Source: Paramacrobiotus metropolitanus
Taxonomy: Eukaryota; Tardigrada; Eutardigrada; Parachela; Macrobiotidae
Assembly: GCF_019649055.1 (NCBI RefSeq)
Contig: NW_026570287.1
Coordinates: 310,001-374,000, forward strand
Reading direction: 5' to 3'
Length of the DNA stretch: 64,000 nucleotides
A model generated the notes under the pieces. It was not told where the DNA came from, did not search any database, and saw only the letters and a program-made list of their open reading frames with translations. A program made the position numbers and the translations under genes. Positions 1 through 8,638 of the stretch are shown here, piece by piece. Numbering within the stretch: position 1 is the stretch's first letter; each line of letters begins with the position of its first letter.

Positions 1-54
1 TTGCAATTCTGTTCCATTCATTGATAGACCGTTACATGCAGATAAGATCGTGGT
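1..54. repeat. Inverted terminal repeat, DIRS element (left)
   Basis: Bases 1-54 are the exact reverse complement of 6627-6680 and match 22204-22257 in inverted orientation. A diverged version opens copy C at about 6780-6833. Inverted termini distinguish DIRS1-like elements from Ngaro/PAT elements, which have split direct repeats. Confidence 0.9.
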
Positions 55-115
55 TTGGTTGAATGTCTGTTTTCTAACAATTTTGTTTTGGTCGTAACTT
101 GGAACATCATCCAGT

Positions 116-259
116 ATGTTATGGCGCAAGCTTACTCGTGGTGAATCTTGTCGAAGATTTATCCGTCGTTTTGTTCATGATCTGTATGCAGCAGCGTGTG
201 TTTCCTACGATCAGTTTTTGGAAATTCCTATTTACGTTTTCTTCATTGAAGACCAGTAA
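116..259 (+). CDS. DIRS leader ORF 1, 47 aa, unknown function
   Basis: A 47-codon ORF begins MLWRKL and ends FFIEDQ before TAA. The same ORF occurs at 6892-7035 with many base changes but few amino-acid changes, intact on the minus strand of copy D (22142-21999), and as a clearly related protein in the U repeat (for example 14126-13938, core HDLYTAACVSYDQFLE). This cross-family protein conservation suggests real coding use. It may be a short exon spliced towards Gag or an upstream ORF; the last codons overlap a possible donor (CAGTAAAC). I do not recognise a domain. Confidence 0.5.
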   Translation: MLWRKLTRGESCRRFIRRFVHDLYAAACVSYDQFLEIPIYVFFIEDQ

Positions 260-347
260 ACTGTTTGTTAATATTCGACGTTGCCACTACCACCGCATGG
301 GTGGTTGCCCTGTTCGTTAACCCCGGCATTTTGCCGGCTGCGCTGAA

Positions 348-638
348 ATGCCTAATTCAGTTTGTTTGCATAGTGGTTATCCGTGTGTATGCTCTTTGTG
401 TTCATCGAATCTCAGTGCAAATCAGGTGGTAACTGATTTATTGCGTCTTTACTCATCTGACCTGTATGATTTTCCTGCAAGATTTGCAACAACTAACCTG
501 ATTTTTAATCGCTTTTTGCGTTTTCAACTCTCTGATTCTGGTGTATCGGATACTTCAATTAACATTGTTGCTTTCGGTTTTGCATCAATTTTTCACACCA
601 TCTTATCGAGATTATCCGTTGAAAATATTTCTTCTTAA
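348..638 (+). CDS. DIRS leader ORF 2, 96 aa, Cys-rich start
   Basis: The ORF starts MPNSVCLHSGYPCVCSLC and stops 14 bases before Gag. It is preserved in copy C (7144 onward), in copy D (21910-21620, minus) and, more distantly, in U repeats, where TPNFICLHAGYH is recognisable. The start C-x-H-x3-C-x-C-x2-C could bind metal, but no known family is recognised. It lies between leader ORF 1 and Gag in all three copies, so it could be an upstream ORF, part of a spliced leader, or an accessory protein. Confidence 0.45.
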   Translation: MPNSVCLHSGYPCVCSLCSSNLSANQVVTDLLRLYSSDLYDFPARFATTNLIFNRFLRFQLSDSGVSDTSINIVAFGFASIFHTILSRLSVENISS

Positions 639-652
639 ATCTGTGTATAACG

Positions 653-1843
653 ATGGGACGGCCACGGAGAACAGCCGCTGCGCCAGCTACAGTTGGAAAA
701 AACTCCGGAAGGACCACCAAGCCCGCACCGAGACGTGGTCGACCGCCTCGCGCGCCCGCACTTAAGGTCACCACTACGACTCGGGCGAAACCAGACCGCC
801 TGTCAAATCTACTTGCGCGTAAGAGGCAACTGTCTGCAGAAATCAGTCAGCTCACCGGGGCTTCTCCGATGTCGCCACCTTCGCCGTTGCGTGATGTTCG
901 TTTTTCACCATCTCCTGAACGAATAGGTAACGGTAGCGTGGTATATGTGCCTTCCAACAAAAACCGTCAAGCTGTCATGCCTAGCGCTTTAAATCGGCTT
1001 GGAACAAAGCATGAATCGTATGTTCAGTGTTCGGACGACATTAGTGAATTACCGATAGTTTCTGATAAATTGACTAGAGTTCTGTTCGACCATTCTGCAT
1101 TCATTGATTTTACTGAATTATTCCCGTTGTCGTTTGCAACTGAGATTAATCTGCCCAAAGTGCGTCGTGACGAATCTGGACAACCTTTATCGGTTGTATC
1201 AGCGGCCGGCCAACGAGCTACAGCGATGACCTTTACAATGTGGGCGCGATCGTTCCATATTTTTATGTCATATCGCACATACAACAAGCCTGAATTCGTC
1301 CTGCCAATGCTGAAGTACCTCGACATTATGGCAAGTTTTGCACACTCCTACGAACCAGCTCAGTGGTTTAGTTATGACCAACGCTTCCGAATGTTTGCTC
1401 GTATGCACCCGAATAATGCGGCAATTTGGTCAAAGACCGATCACGAGATTTATCGTGAGTGTTTTATGACAGTTCATCCCAGCATGCGTGCGAGTGGCAG
1501 CCATGCGGCGCCATTTGGGCGTTCGGGTCAGCCAGGTGTACCACCTTCGTCATATTGTTGTTACAAGTGTAACATTCCTGGCCATTGGATTCGAAACTGC
1601 CCTAATCACCGTAAAGAACCTCCTAATCGTTCTTCGGACTCTCAGCTTTTTCGCGGGCGCAACGAGACGGATGACCGTCTCTGCACAGAATGGCAGCGGG
1701 GATACTGCTCCCCTCCATGCCAGTACGGGAAACTGCACCGCTGCTCAGCTTGTGACGCCGGTTCCCATGGTTTGCGCACCTGTAAACGACGCGCTAATGT
1801 CGGCGAAGCCGCCACAAACCGCTGCGACACCTCTCCAGCCTGA
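653..1843 (+). CDS. DIRS Gag-like protein with AT-hooks and zinc knuckles
   Basis: The 396-aa protein is the presumed nucleoprotein of the element. Its N-terminus is very basic with AT-hook cores (MGRPRR at residues 1-6, RRGRPPRAP near residue 28). The C-terminal third has a CCHC knuckle (CYKCNIPGHWIRNC), then a CCCH-like segment (C-x7-C-x3-C-x5-H) and a second CCHC (CSACDAGSHGLRTC). It is uninterrupted here and 396 aa in copy C too. The RT ORF overlaps its 3' end in another frame, implying frameshifting, re-initiation or a second mRNA for RT. AT-hooks suggest binding to A+T-rich DNA (inference). Confidence 0.8.
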   Translation: MGRPRRTAAAPATVGKNSGRTTKPAPRRGRPPRAPALKVTTTTRAKPDRLSNLLARKRQLSAEISQLTGASPMSPPSPLRDVRFSPSPERIGNGSVVYVPSNKNRQAVMPSALNRLGTKHESYVQCSDDISELPIVSDKLTRVLFDHSAFIDFTELFPLSFATEINLPKVRRDESGQPLSVVSAAGQRATAMTFTMWARSFHIFMSYRTYNKPEFVLPMLKYLDIMASFAHSYEPAQWFSYDQRFRMFARMHPNNAAIWSKTDHEIYRECFMTVHPSMRASGSHAAPFGRSGQPGVPPSSYCCYKCNIPGHWIRNCPNHRKEPPNRSSDSQLFRGRNETDDRLCTEWQRGYCSPPCQYGKLHRCSACDAGSHGLRTCKRRANVGEAATNRCDTSPA

Positions 1844-3407
1844 TGCATTCCGTCATTACATGCGTAACCATCCAGACCAACATTTCGTAAGTGTGGTTAT
1901 TGATATGATCACTAATGGGGCAGATATCGGCTATTTTGGTCCCGTCTGCTCTCGCTTTACCGCAAATTTTTAGTCTGCGCGTGAGCATGATGATGTCTTA
2001 TTAAAGGCTATTGAAAAAGAAGTTTTATTAGGCCATACAGCCGGCCCTTTTATAAAACCACCGTTTAAGAATTTTTCCATAAGTTCTCTTGGTGTTCGTG
2101 AGAAAAAACCTAGCGGGCATCGGGTTATTCTTGATTTATCCCGACCAGAGGGTAACAGTGTGAACGATTATATTGACGGTGACGCATACACCGTTTCTTA
2201 CTGTTCGGTTGACGATGCTGTTCGTTTGTTAACACACATGGGTGTCGGCGCAATAATGTGCAAACAAGATATCAAACATGCATTTCGTTTGATTCCCGTA
2301 CGCGCGGAGGACTGGCCATTACTCGGCTATAAAGTTGCCGGTAATTACTATTATGACGTTGTTCTACCGTTTGGTGGAAGGTCGTCTCCGCGGTTATTTT
2401 GCATGGTTTCTGAAGCGCTACATTGGATTGTTGCTAATGTCTCGAAAAAGTTTAGTTTTCTTCATTATGTTGATGATTTCTTTATTGTTGAATTAACTGT
2501 GGAAGCCTGCACGTTCATTGTTAATACTTTATTGCGGATTGCAAAAGATCTTGGTATTCCTTTTTCTCCTGATAAAGCTGATGGCCCATCCACCCGGTTG
2601 CCATTTCTTGGCATTATTCTCGACTCAGTTGCCCAAACTCTGTCCCTTCCAGTTGGTAAATTAGAGGAAATTGTTGCGTTAATCTCTATGTGGCAAAAGC
2701 AGTCTGTGTGTTCCAAAAATGAACTTCAAAGTCTAATCGGTTCTCTCCAATTTGCGGCAAAGTGTGTGCCTGCAGGACGTTTGTTCACGCGAAAACTAAT
2801 TAATCTTTTATCTTCACCTGATTCTGATCGAATTGTGGTTACTAATGACATTCTTAATGATCTTAATTGGTGGGCTGAATTTCTGCCCAAGTGGAATGGT
2901 TGTGCATCGTTCCTGTCTGTTAACTGGTCACACCCCGATACTTTACATCTCTACACGGATGCGGCAGCCGGCACGGGTTTCGCGGGCTATTTTGGTGGTG
3001 AATGGTTTGCCTGTCGCTGGCCATCTGAAGAAATTGCCAAACGGTGTATAGCGTTCCTGGAAGTTATTCCCATTTATGTCGCGTGCTTGATTTGGGCAGA
3101 TAAATTTCGAAAGCAAAAAATCATTTTTCATTGTGATAACATGGCAGTTGTTCAATGTTGGCGTTCGCTTAATTCAAAAAATCCAGATATACTGCACGTA
3201 TTAAGGAAAATTCTTATGGTTGCCGCTCTGCACAATTTCACTATGTCTGTTAAAGACGTTTCAGGCATTGATAATATTTTAGCTGATTCTCTTTCCCGTT
3301 TTGAGTTCGATCGGTTCCGGGCAGCGGCACCGAATGCTTGTTTACATCCAATAGTCGTGCCTGATTTTTGGTGTGATATTTTGCAGATGCAACTGTTTTC
3401 CACCTAA
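1767..3407 (+). pseudogene. DIRS reverse transcriptase-RNase H, one in-frame stop
   Basis: This polyprotein copies element RNA. Visible motifs are ILDLSRP with SVNDYI (RT motifs 1-2), QDIKHAF, LPFGGRSSP, catalytic LHYVDDFF, and an RNase H region with LYTDAA, HCDNMAVVQCW and NILADSLSRF, all DIRS-type. The likely start at 1767 lies inside Gag in a different frame. A TAG at 1971-1973 interrupts the frame; copy C has sense codons there. Otherwise the frame stays open to TAA at 3405-3407, which overlaps the recombinase ATG as TAATG. Confidence 0.8.
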
Positions 3408-3439
3408 TGCGGCATCATATTTCCGCTTCCACGCGGAAA

Positions 3440-4005
3440 ACAAATATGTAAGCCTACAACATGTATACAATATAAAAATAATTTGATATATAATACTAAT
3501 ATCTATGTACAAATATAAAATCTATGTAATAGATCAGGAGCACACAAGCTCGTATTATATAGGAATGACCTAATGGGAATAACAAATGTTGACGTGCGAG
3601 ATGGCCGCCCACGTTCTAGAATGGTAGCCAGCATGCAAGCAAATGAAATTAGGCGTTTTGTGCACCCGGCAATATGCCGGGCTGAAAGAACAGGGCAACC
3701 GCCCATATGGTGACAGCCACAAATAAAAAGCAAATATATTATGCAAATGGAAATTATTACTAATTCTCGATAAAGAAAATGTAAATAGGGACCTCCAAAA
3801 ATTGATCGTACGAAACACATGCGGCTGTATACAAATCATGAGAGACACGACGTAATAATTGTCGACAAGATATGCCGCGGACGAGATTACGCCATAACAT
3901 AATACAGGAGCATATGGCAAGAGCAAATACACTAAAGCACAGCAACATGGAATTTCTTCCAGAATTTTACACAAATCAGCCACTTGGTGAAATCAAGAAC
4001 TTCCA
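3440..4005 (-). repeat. Detached fragment of tandem unit U
   Basis: This stretch matches 13,619-14,170 and 16,586-17,130 almost base for base, starting at CAAATATGTAAGCC. It carries the minus-strand leader relic (3948-3760) equivalent to DIRS leader ORF 1. It sits between truncated copy A and the first R1 repeat, so the U sequence was already part of the cluster when copy A was broken. Confidence 0.8.
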
Positions 4006-4018
4006 CATGAAAACATCT

Positions 4019-4500
4019 TGCCGGGTATTTTAATGCGGAAACAATGATATACACAATGAATACAATGAATCAACAACGAAAAACACAATGATCTAACAAC
4101 AAGCACCAACGCCCCCCATGGGGAATATTGAACACAATGAAAGAAAACACAATGAGCCAATAACAAGCAAACACCCCTTCCACAGCCCTTCCCAGGAAAA
4201 AAGGGGCAGGGTGGGTGGGAAAAACGCGTTCGACGCGAACTGCATCAATGAATTCTCATAAATGACGATGAACATTTGCAGCTGCAGAAGGCAGCATGAA
4301 AATCTTGACGATCCCACGAAAACAGCATCTGACCACCCAGATGGCCACTAATAAATCTCAACCGCGACAGAACATAAACGTCAAGGCGAGACAAAAGCAT
4401 GCCGCTCGCCAGAATTAACATTCATTATCTCCGATAATCCCTTTTAATTCTGCTGCTCGCGTGTACGATAACCAGACGACAACGGAGTTTGCCGGTTATT
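4019..4500 (+). repeat. R1 repeat, first tandem copy
   Basis: An unrecognised repeat. It has a leading part with repeated ACAATGA words (4040-4160), a G-rich stretch (GGGTGGGTGGG), the junction motif ACGCGTTCGACGCGAACTGC at 4224-4243, then a ~260-base body ending near TGCCGGTTATTTTATTGG. The body contains nested inverted repeats: TTAATTCTG...CAGAATTAA enclosing ATTATC-TCC-GATAAT. No long ORF. Repeated next door with a 386-base period. Confidence 0.75.
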
Positions 4501-4890
4501 TTATTGGTAAACAATGATATATACAATGAGCCAACAAGGAAAACACAATGAACAAACAACAAACGCCCCCAATTTCCTCTCTGAAAAGAGGGAAAGGGTG
4601 GGTGGGAAAAACGCGTTCGACGCGAACTGCATCAATGAATTCTCATAAATGACGATGAACATTTGCAGCTGCAGAAGGCAGCATGAAAATCTTGACGATC
4701 CCACGAAAACAGCATCTGACCACCCAGATGGCCACTAATAAATCTCAACCGCGACAGAACATAAACGTCAAGGCGAGACAAAAGCATGCCGCTCGCCAGA
4801 ATTAACATTCATTATCTCCGATAATCCCTTTTAATTCTGCTGCTCGCGTGTACGATAACCAGACGACAACGGAGTTTGCCGGGTATCATC
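4501..4890 (+). repeat. R1 repeat, second tandem copy
   Basis: Near-exact repeat of the preceding R1 body (motif at 4610, versus 4224), with a shorter leader containing CTCTCTGAAAAGAGGG, a small hairpin. It ends GAGTTTGCCGGGTAT, after which a short bridge leads into the truncated RT of copy B. Confidence 0.75.
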
Positions 4891-4914
4891 TGATCAATTG
4901 CCGGGTACCATTTC

Positions 4915-5866
4915 GTTTCTTCATTATGTTGATGATTTCTTTTTTGTTGAATTAACTGTGGAAGCCTGCACGTTCATTGTTAATACTTTACTGCGGATTG
5001 CACAAGATCTTGGTATTCCTTTTTCTCCTGATAAAGCTGATGGCCCATCCACCCGGTTGCCATTTCTCGGCATTGTTCTCGACTCAGTTGCCCAAACTCT
5101 GTCCCTTCCAGTTGGTAAATTAGAGGAAATCATCGCGTTAATTGCTGTGTGGCAAAAGCGGTCTGTGTGTTCGAAAAATGAGCTTCAAAGTCTAATCGGT
5201 TCTCTCCAATTTGCGGCAAAGTGTGTGCCTGCAGGACGTTTGTTCACGCGAAAATTAATTAATCTTTTATCTTCACCTGAATCTGATCGAATCGTGGTTA
5301 CTAATGACATTATTGATGATCTTGACTGGTGGGCTGAATTTCTGCCAAAGTGGAATGGTTGTGCATCGTTCCTGTCTGTTAATTGGTCACACCCCGATAC
5401 TCTACACCTCTACACGGATGCGGCAGCCGGTACCGGTTTCGCGGGCTATTTTGGTGGTGAATGGTTTGCCTGTCGCTGGCCATCTGAAGAAATTGCCAAA
5501 CGGTGTACCGCGTTTCTGGAAATAATTCCGATTTATGTCGCGTGTTTGATTTGGGCAGATAAATTTCGAAAGCAAAAAATCATTTTTCATTGTGATAACA
5601 TGGCAGTCGTTCAATGTTGGCGTTCACTTAATTCTAAAAATTCAGATATCCTGCACGTGTTGAGAAAAATTCTAATGGTTGCCGCTCTTCACAATTTCAC
5701 TATGTCTGTTAAACACGTGTTAGGCATTGATAATATTTTAGCTGATTCTCTTTCCCGTTTTGATTTTGATCGGTTTCGGGCAGCTGCGCCGAATGCCTGT
5801 TTACATCAAGTAATTGTGCCTGATTTCTGGTGTGATATTTTACAGATGCAACCGTTGTCCACCTAA
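4915..5866 (+). pseudogene. DIRS RT-RNase H, 5' truncated
   Basis: The frame is open from before LHYVDDFF through RNase H (LYTDAA, HCDNMAVVQCW, NILADSLSRF) to TAA at 5864-5866. Homology to copy A begins at TTTCTTCATTATG around 4915; the RT fingers and palm motifs before YVDD are missing, so no active polymerase can be made. Relative to copy A the differences are scattered and mostly conservative, as expected for two copies of one active family. Confidence 0.85.
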
Positions 5867-6663
5867 TGCGGCATCATATTTCCGCATCCACGCGGAAAAC
5901 ATATTTGACCGCCTTACATCAATTTTTGCGATTCCTGTCAGTTTCCCATTGCAATTCGTCATTGTTTTCCGAAGTCAATGTTTTGAATTTTATTGCCCAT
6001 TTATATCATGCCGGACATAAATTTTCTTCTGTGCGCACCTATCTTGCCGGCATTTCCAATTATGCCCTTGAGACCGGCACTACTGATCCTGTGTTGTCCG
6101 TGAAAGTACAACACGAAATTAAAGGATTCCAGCGTTTGGCTCCTGTTATGCCTGACAATCGCCGGCCAGTGTCGCTTGATATTATGCGGTTATTAAAGTC
6201 CAGAATAATCGGTTCAGCAGTGCCTTTGTATGATCAATCCCTTCTTTGGTGTGCAATGTGTTTTGCATTTTTCGGTTTTTTGAGAGTGTCTGAGTTTGCA
6301 GTTTCACTCAGCGCTGCACATACCATTCAATTTTGCCATGTTTCCTATGATGGTCATCGTGTGTCTCTGATTATACCCAGTTCTAAAATTGACCAATTTT
6401 CTTATGGTTATACGGTTCATTTTAATCCCACTGAGCGCTCCGTCTGCGCAGTTCGTGCATACATTCGTTACGTGCGGCATCGTGTTCATACTGATCTGCA
6501 TACACCTTTCTTTGTTTTTCGGAATGGATCGCCGTTGTCACGCAATTATTTTGAGTCCAGTTTACGTCGGTTGCTTCCGGAGTTTCCTGACATTCATTCC
6601 CACAGTTTCCGCATTGGCGCAAACATACCACGATCTTATCTGCATGTAACGGTCTATCAATGA
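5866..6663 (+). pseudogene. DIRS tyrosine recombinase, C-terminus replaced
   Basis: This recombinase would integrate the element's circular DNA. The start ATG overlaps the RT stop (TAATG at 5864-5868). The N-terminal DNA-binding domain (HHISASTRKTYLTAL) is followed by catalytic Arg I in FFGFLRVSEF, a Lys in PSSKIDQFSYGY, and HSFRIGA (His-x-x-Arg). Immediately after this box the frame enters the inverted terminal repeat, adding about a dozen unrelated residues and ending at 265 aa. The catalytic tyrosine and final helices are absent, so this copy should be inactive. Confidence 0.85.
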
Positions 6664-6680
6664 ATGGAACAGAATTGCAA
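6627..6680. repeat. Inverted terminal repeat, copy B right end
   Basis: Exact reverse complement of bases 1-54. It encodes the aberrant C-terminus of the recombinase above. It is followed by CAGCGGTT, which also follows the matching repeat at 22,258. Confidence 0.9.
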
Positions 6681-6745
6681 CAGCGGTTGATGCAGTTCGC
6701 GTCGAACGCGTTTTAGTAGTTTTAGTAGTTTTAGTAGTTTTCCAT
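6681..6745. repeat. Junction filler: R1 end motif plus (TTTTAGTAG)3
   Basis: Between copies B and C lie the R1 terminal motif (6687-6714, inverted) and three tandem copies of TTTTAGTAG (about 6713-6740). This looks like a repaired junction rather than a simple nested insertion. Confidence 0.6.
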
Positions 6746-6891
6746 CTCTTCCTAAAACAAATTTCGTAAATCGTTACTGCCATTCTATCCCATCTATTGA
6801 TAGACCGTTACACGCAGATAAGTTCGTGGTTTGATTAAACGGCTGCTTTTTAACAATTTTTGTTTGGTTGTCGCCTGGAACATCATCCAGT

Positions 6892-7035
6892 ATGTTATGG
6901 CGCAAGCTTATTCTTGGTGAATCTTGTCGCAGAATTATCCGTCGTATTGCTCATGATTTATACGTAGCAACGTGTGTTTCCTACGATCAGTTTTTGGAAA
7001 TCCCTATTTACGTTCTGTTCATTGAAGACCAGTAA
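6892..7035 (+). CDS. DIRS leader ORF 1, copy C
   Basis: The 47-aa homologue of 116-259, same start (MLWRKL) and stop (FIEDQ). Length and frame are preserved despite many nucleotide differences, which supports selection on the peptide. Function unknown. Confidence 0.5.
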   Translation: MLWRKLILGESCRRIIRRIAHDLYVATCVSYDQFLEIPIYVLFIEDQ

Positions 7036-7143
7036 ATCGTTTGTTTATACTTCGCTTTTGCGTTTTTTTTTTGTATTTGTCACTACCATCGTATGGGTGG
7101 TTGCCCTGTTCTTTGACTCCGGCATATTGCCGGTTGCGCTAGA

Positions 7144-7560
7144 ATGCCTAATTCAGTTTGTCTACACATTGGATATCCATGTGTATGCTCTTTGTGCTCA
7201 TCAAATCTCAATGCAAATCAAGTGGTAACTGATTTATTGCGTCTTTACTCATCTGACTTGTATGATTTTCCTGCCAGATTTGCAACAATTAATCTGATTT
7301 TTAATCGGTTTTTGCGTTTTCAACTCCGCGATTCTGGTGTATCAGACACTTCAGTTAACACTGTCGCTTTCGGTTTTGCATCAATTTTCACTCCATTTTA
7401 TCGAGATTGTCCGTTGAGAATATTTCTTCGTAATTCATCGTATCACAATGGGACGGCCACGGAGAGCAGCCGCTGCGCCAGCTACAGTTGGAAGAAACTC
7501 CGGAAGGACCATCAAGCCCGCACCGAGACGTGGTCGACCGCCTCGCGCGCCCGCTCTTAA
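7144..7560 (+). CDS. DIRS leader ORF 2, copy C (runs into gag)
   Basis: Homologous to 348-638 for the first ~85 residues (MPNSVCLHIGYPCVCSLC). A few-base difference near 7390 changes the frame so that the ORF misses its stop and runs over the Gag start in another frame to 7560; the extension is likely meaningless. Only 7144-7395 should be treated as the conserved part. Confidence 0.4.
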   Translation: MPNSVCLHIGYPCVCSLCSSNLNANQVVTDLLRLYSSDLYDFPARFATINLIFNRFLRFQLRDSGVSDTSVNTVAFGFASIFTPFYRDCPLRIFLRNSSYHNGTATESSRCASYSWKKLRKDHQARTETWSTASRARS

Positions 7561-8638
7561 GGTCACCACTACGACTCGGTCGAAACCAGATCGTCTGTCC
7601 GATCTTCTTGCGCGCAAGAGGCAACTGTCTGCAGAAATCAGCCAGCTCACCCGGGCTTCTCCGATGTCTCCACCTTCGCCGTTGCGCGATGTTCGTTTCT
7701 CACCATCTCCTGAACGAACAGGTAACGGTAGCGTGGTATATGTACCTTCCAGCAAAAACCGTCAAGCCGTCATGCCTAGCGCTTTAAATCGGCCTGGAAC
7801 CAAGCATGAATCCTTTGGTCAGTCTTCGGACGACCTCAGTGAATTACCGATAGTTTCGGATAAATTGAGTAGAGTTCTGTTTGACCATTCTGCATTTATC
7901 GATTTTACTGAATTATTCCCGTTGTCGTTTGCAACTGAGATTAATCTGCCCAAAGTGCGTCGTGACGAATCTGGACAACCGTTATCGGTTGTATCAGCGG
8001 CCGGTCAACGCGCTACAGCGATGACCTTTACAATGTGGGCGCGATCGTTCCATATTTTTATGTCGTATCGCACATACAACAAACCTGAATTTGTTTTGCC
8101 AATGCTGAAGTACCTCGATATTATGGCAAGTTTTGCACACTCCTACGAACCAGCTCAGTGGTTTAGTTACGACCAACGCTTCAGAATGCTTGCTCGTATG
8201 CACCCGAATAATGCCGCAATTTGGTCCAAGACCGATCACCAGATCTATCGGGAGTGTTTTATGACAGTTTATCCCAGCATGCGTGCGAGTGGTAGCCACG
8301 CGGGGCCATCTGGGCGTTTGGGTCAGCCAAGTGTACCACCTTCGTCATATTGTTGTTACAAGTGTAACATTCCTGGCCATTGGATTCGAAATTGCCCTAA
8401 TCACCCTAAAGAACGCTCTACTCGTTCTTCGGACTCTCAGTTTTTTCGCGGGCGCAACGAGACGGACGACCGTCTCTGTACAGAATGGCAGCGTGGATAC
8501 TGCTCCCCTCCGTGCCAGTACGGAAAACTGCACCGCTGCTCAGCTTGTGATGCCGGTTCCCATGGTCTCCGCACCTGTAAACGGCGCGCTAATGTCGGCG
8601 AAGCCGCCACGAACCGCTGCGACACCTCTCAAGCCTGA
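7448..8638 (+). CDS. DIRS Gag-like protein, copy C
   Basis: Intact, 396 aa, the same length as in copy A. It has AT-hook-like basic N-terminus (MGRPRR, RRGRPPRAP), a conserved central region around FTELFPLSFATEINLPKV, and the CCHC/CCCH/CCHC zinc cluster at the C-terminus. The RT frame starts inside its last ~75 bases. Substitutions versus copy A concentrate in the linker between the conserved core and the zinc cluster, as expected for functional Gag copies. Confidence 0.8.
   Translation: MGRPRRAAAAPATVGRNSGRTIKPAPRRGRPPRAPALKVTTTTRSKPDRLSDLLARKRQLSAEISQLTRASPMSPPSPLRDVRFSPSPERTGNGSVVYVPSSKNRQAVMPSALNRPGTKHESFGQSSDDLSELPIVSDKLSRVLFDHSAFIDFTELFPLSFATEINLPKVRRDESGQPLSVVSAAGQRATAMTFTMWARSFHIFMSYRTYNKPEFVLPMLKYLDIMASFAHSYEPAQWFSYDQRFRMLARMHPNNAAIWSKTDHQIYRECFMTVYPSMRASGSHAGPSGRLGQPSVPPSSYCCYKCNIPGHWIRNCPNHPKERSTRSSDSQFFRGRNETDDRLCTEWQRGYCSPPCQYGKLHRCSACDAGSHGLRTCKRRANVGEAATNRCDTSQA

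Larger units (their letters stand above)
1..3439 (+). mobile_element. DIRS-type retrotransposon, copy A (3' truncated)
   Basis: The order is inverted terminal repeat, two leader ORFs, Gag, RT-RNase H, and the first ~33 bases of the tyrosine recombinase ORF. The recombinase is cut at about 3439, where sequence continues into a piece of the tandem U repeat; both sides share a short AACAAATATG-like stretch, suggesting a microhomology join. The window starts exactly at the repeat TTGCAATTCTG; copies C and D continue further outward (to a TTCCATCTCTTCC block), so the true 5' end probably lies outside. DIRS class is assigned from RT type, the YR ORF and inverted rather than direct terminal repeats. 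Confidence 0.85.
4915..6680 (+). mobile_element. DIRS-type retrotransposon, copy B (5' truncated)
   Basis: Only the 3' half remains: RT from just before the YVDD box, RNase H, recombinase, and the right inverted terminal repeat (6627-6680). Compared with copies A and C it lacks ITR, leader, Gag and the RT N-terminus. The 5' break abuts an R1 repeat. The 3' terminal repeat is joined directly after the HSFRIGA box of the recombinase, so the recombinase 3' end has been lost as well. Confidence 0.85.

Noticed and set aside
1488-1766. N-terminal extension of the RT ORF over gag
   Set aside because: This part is the zinc-cluster region of gag read in the wrong frame; it carries no RT homology.
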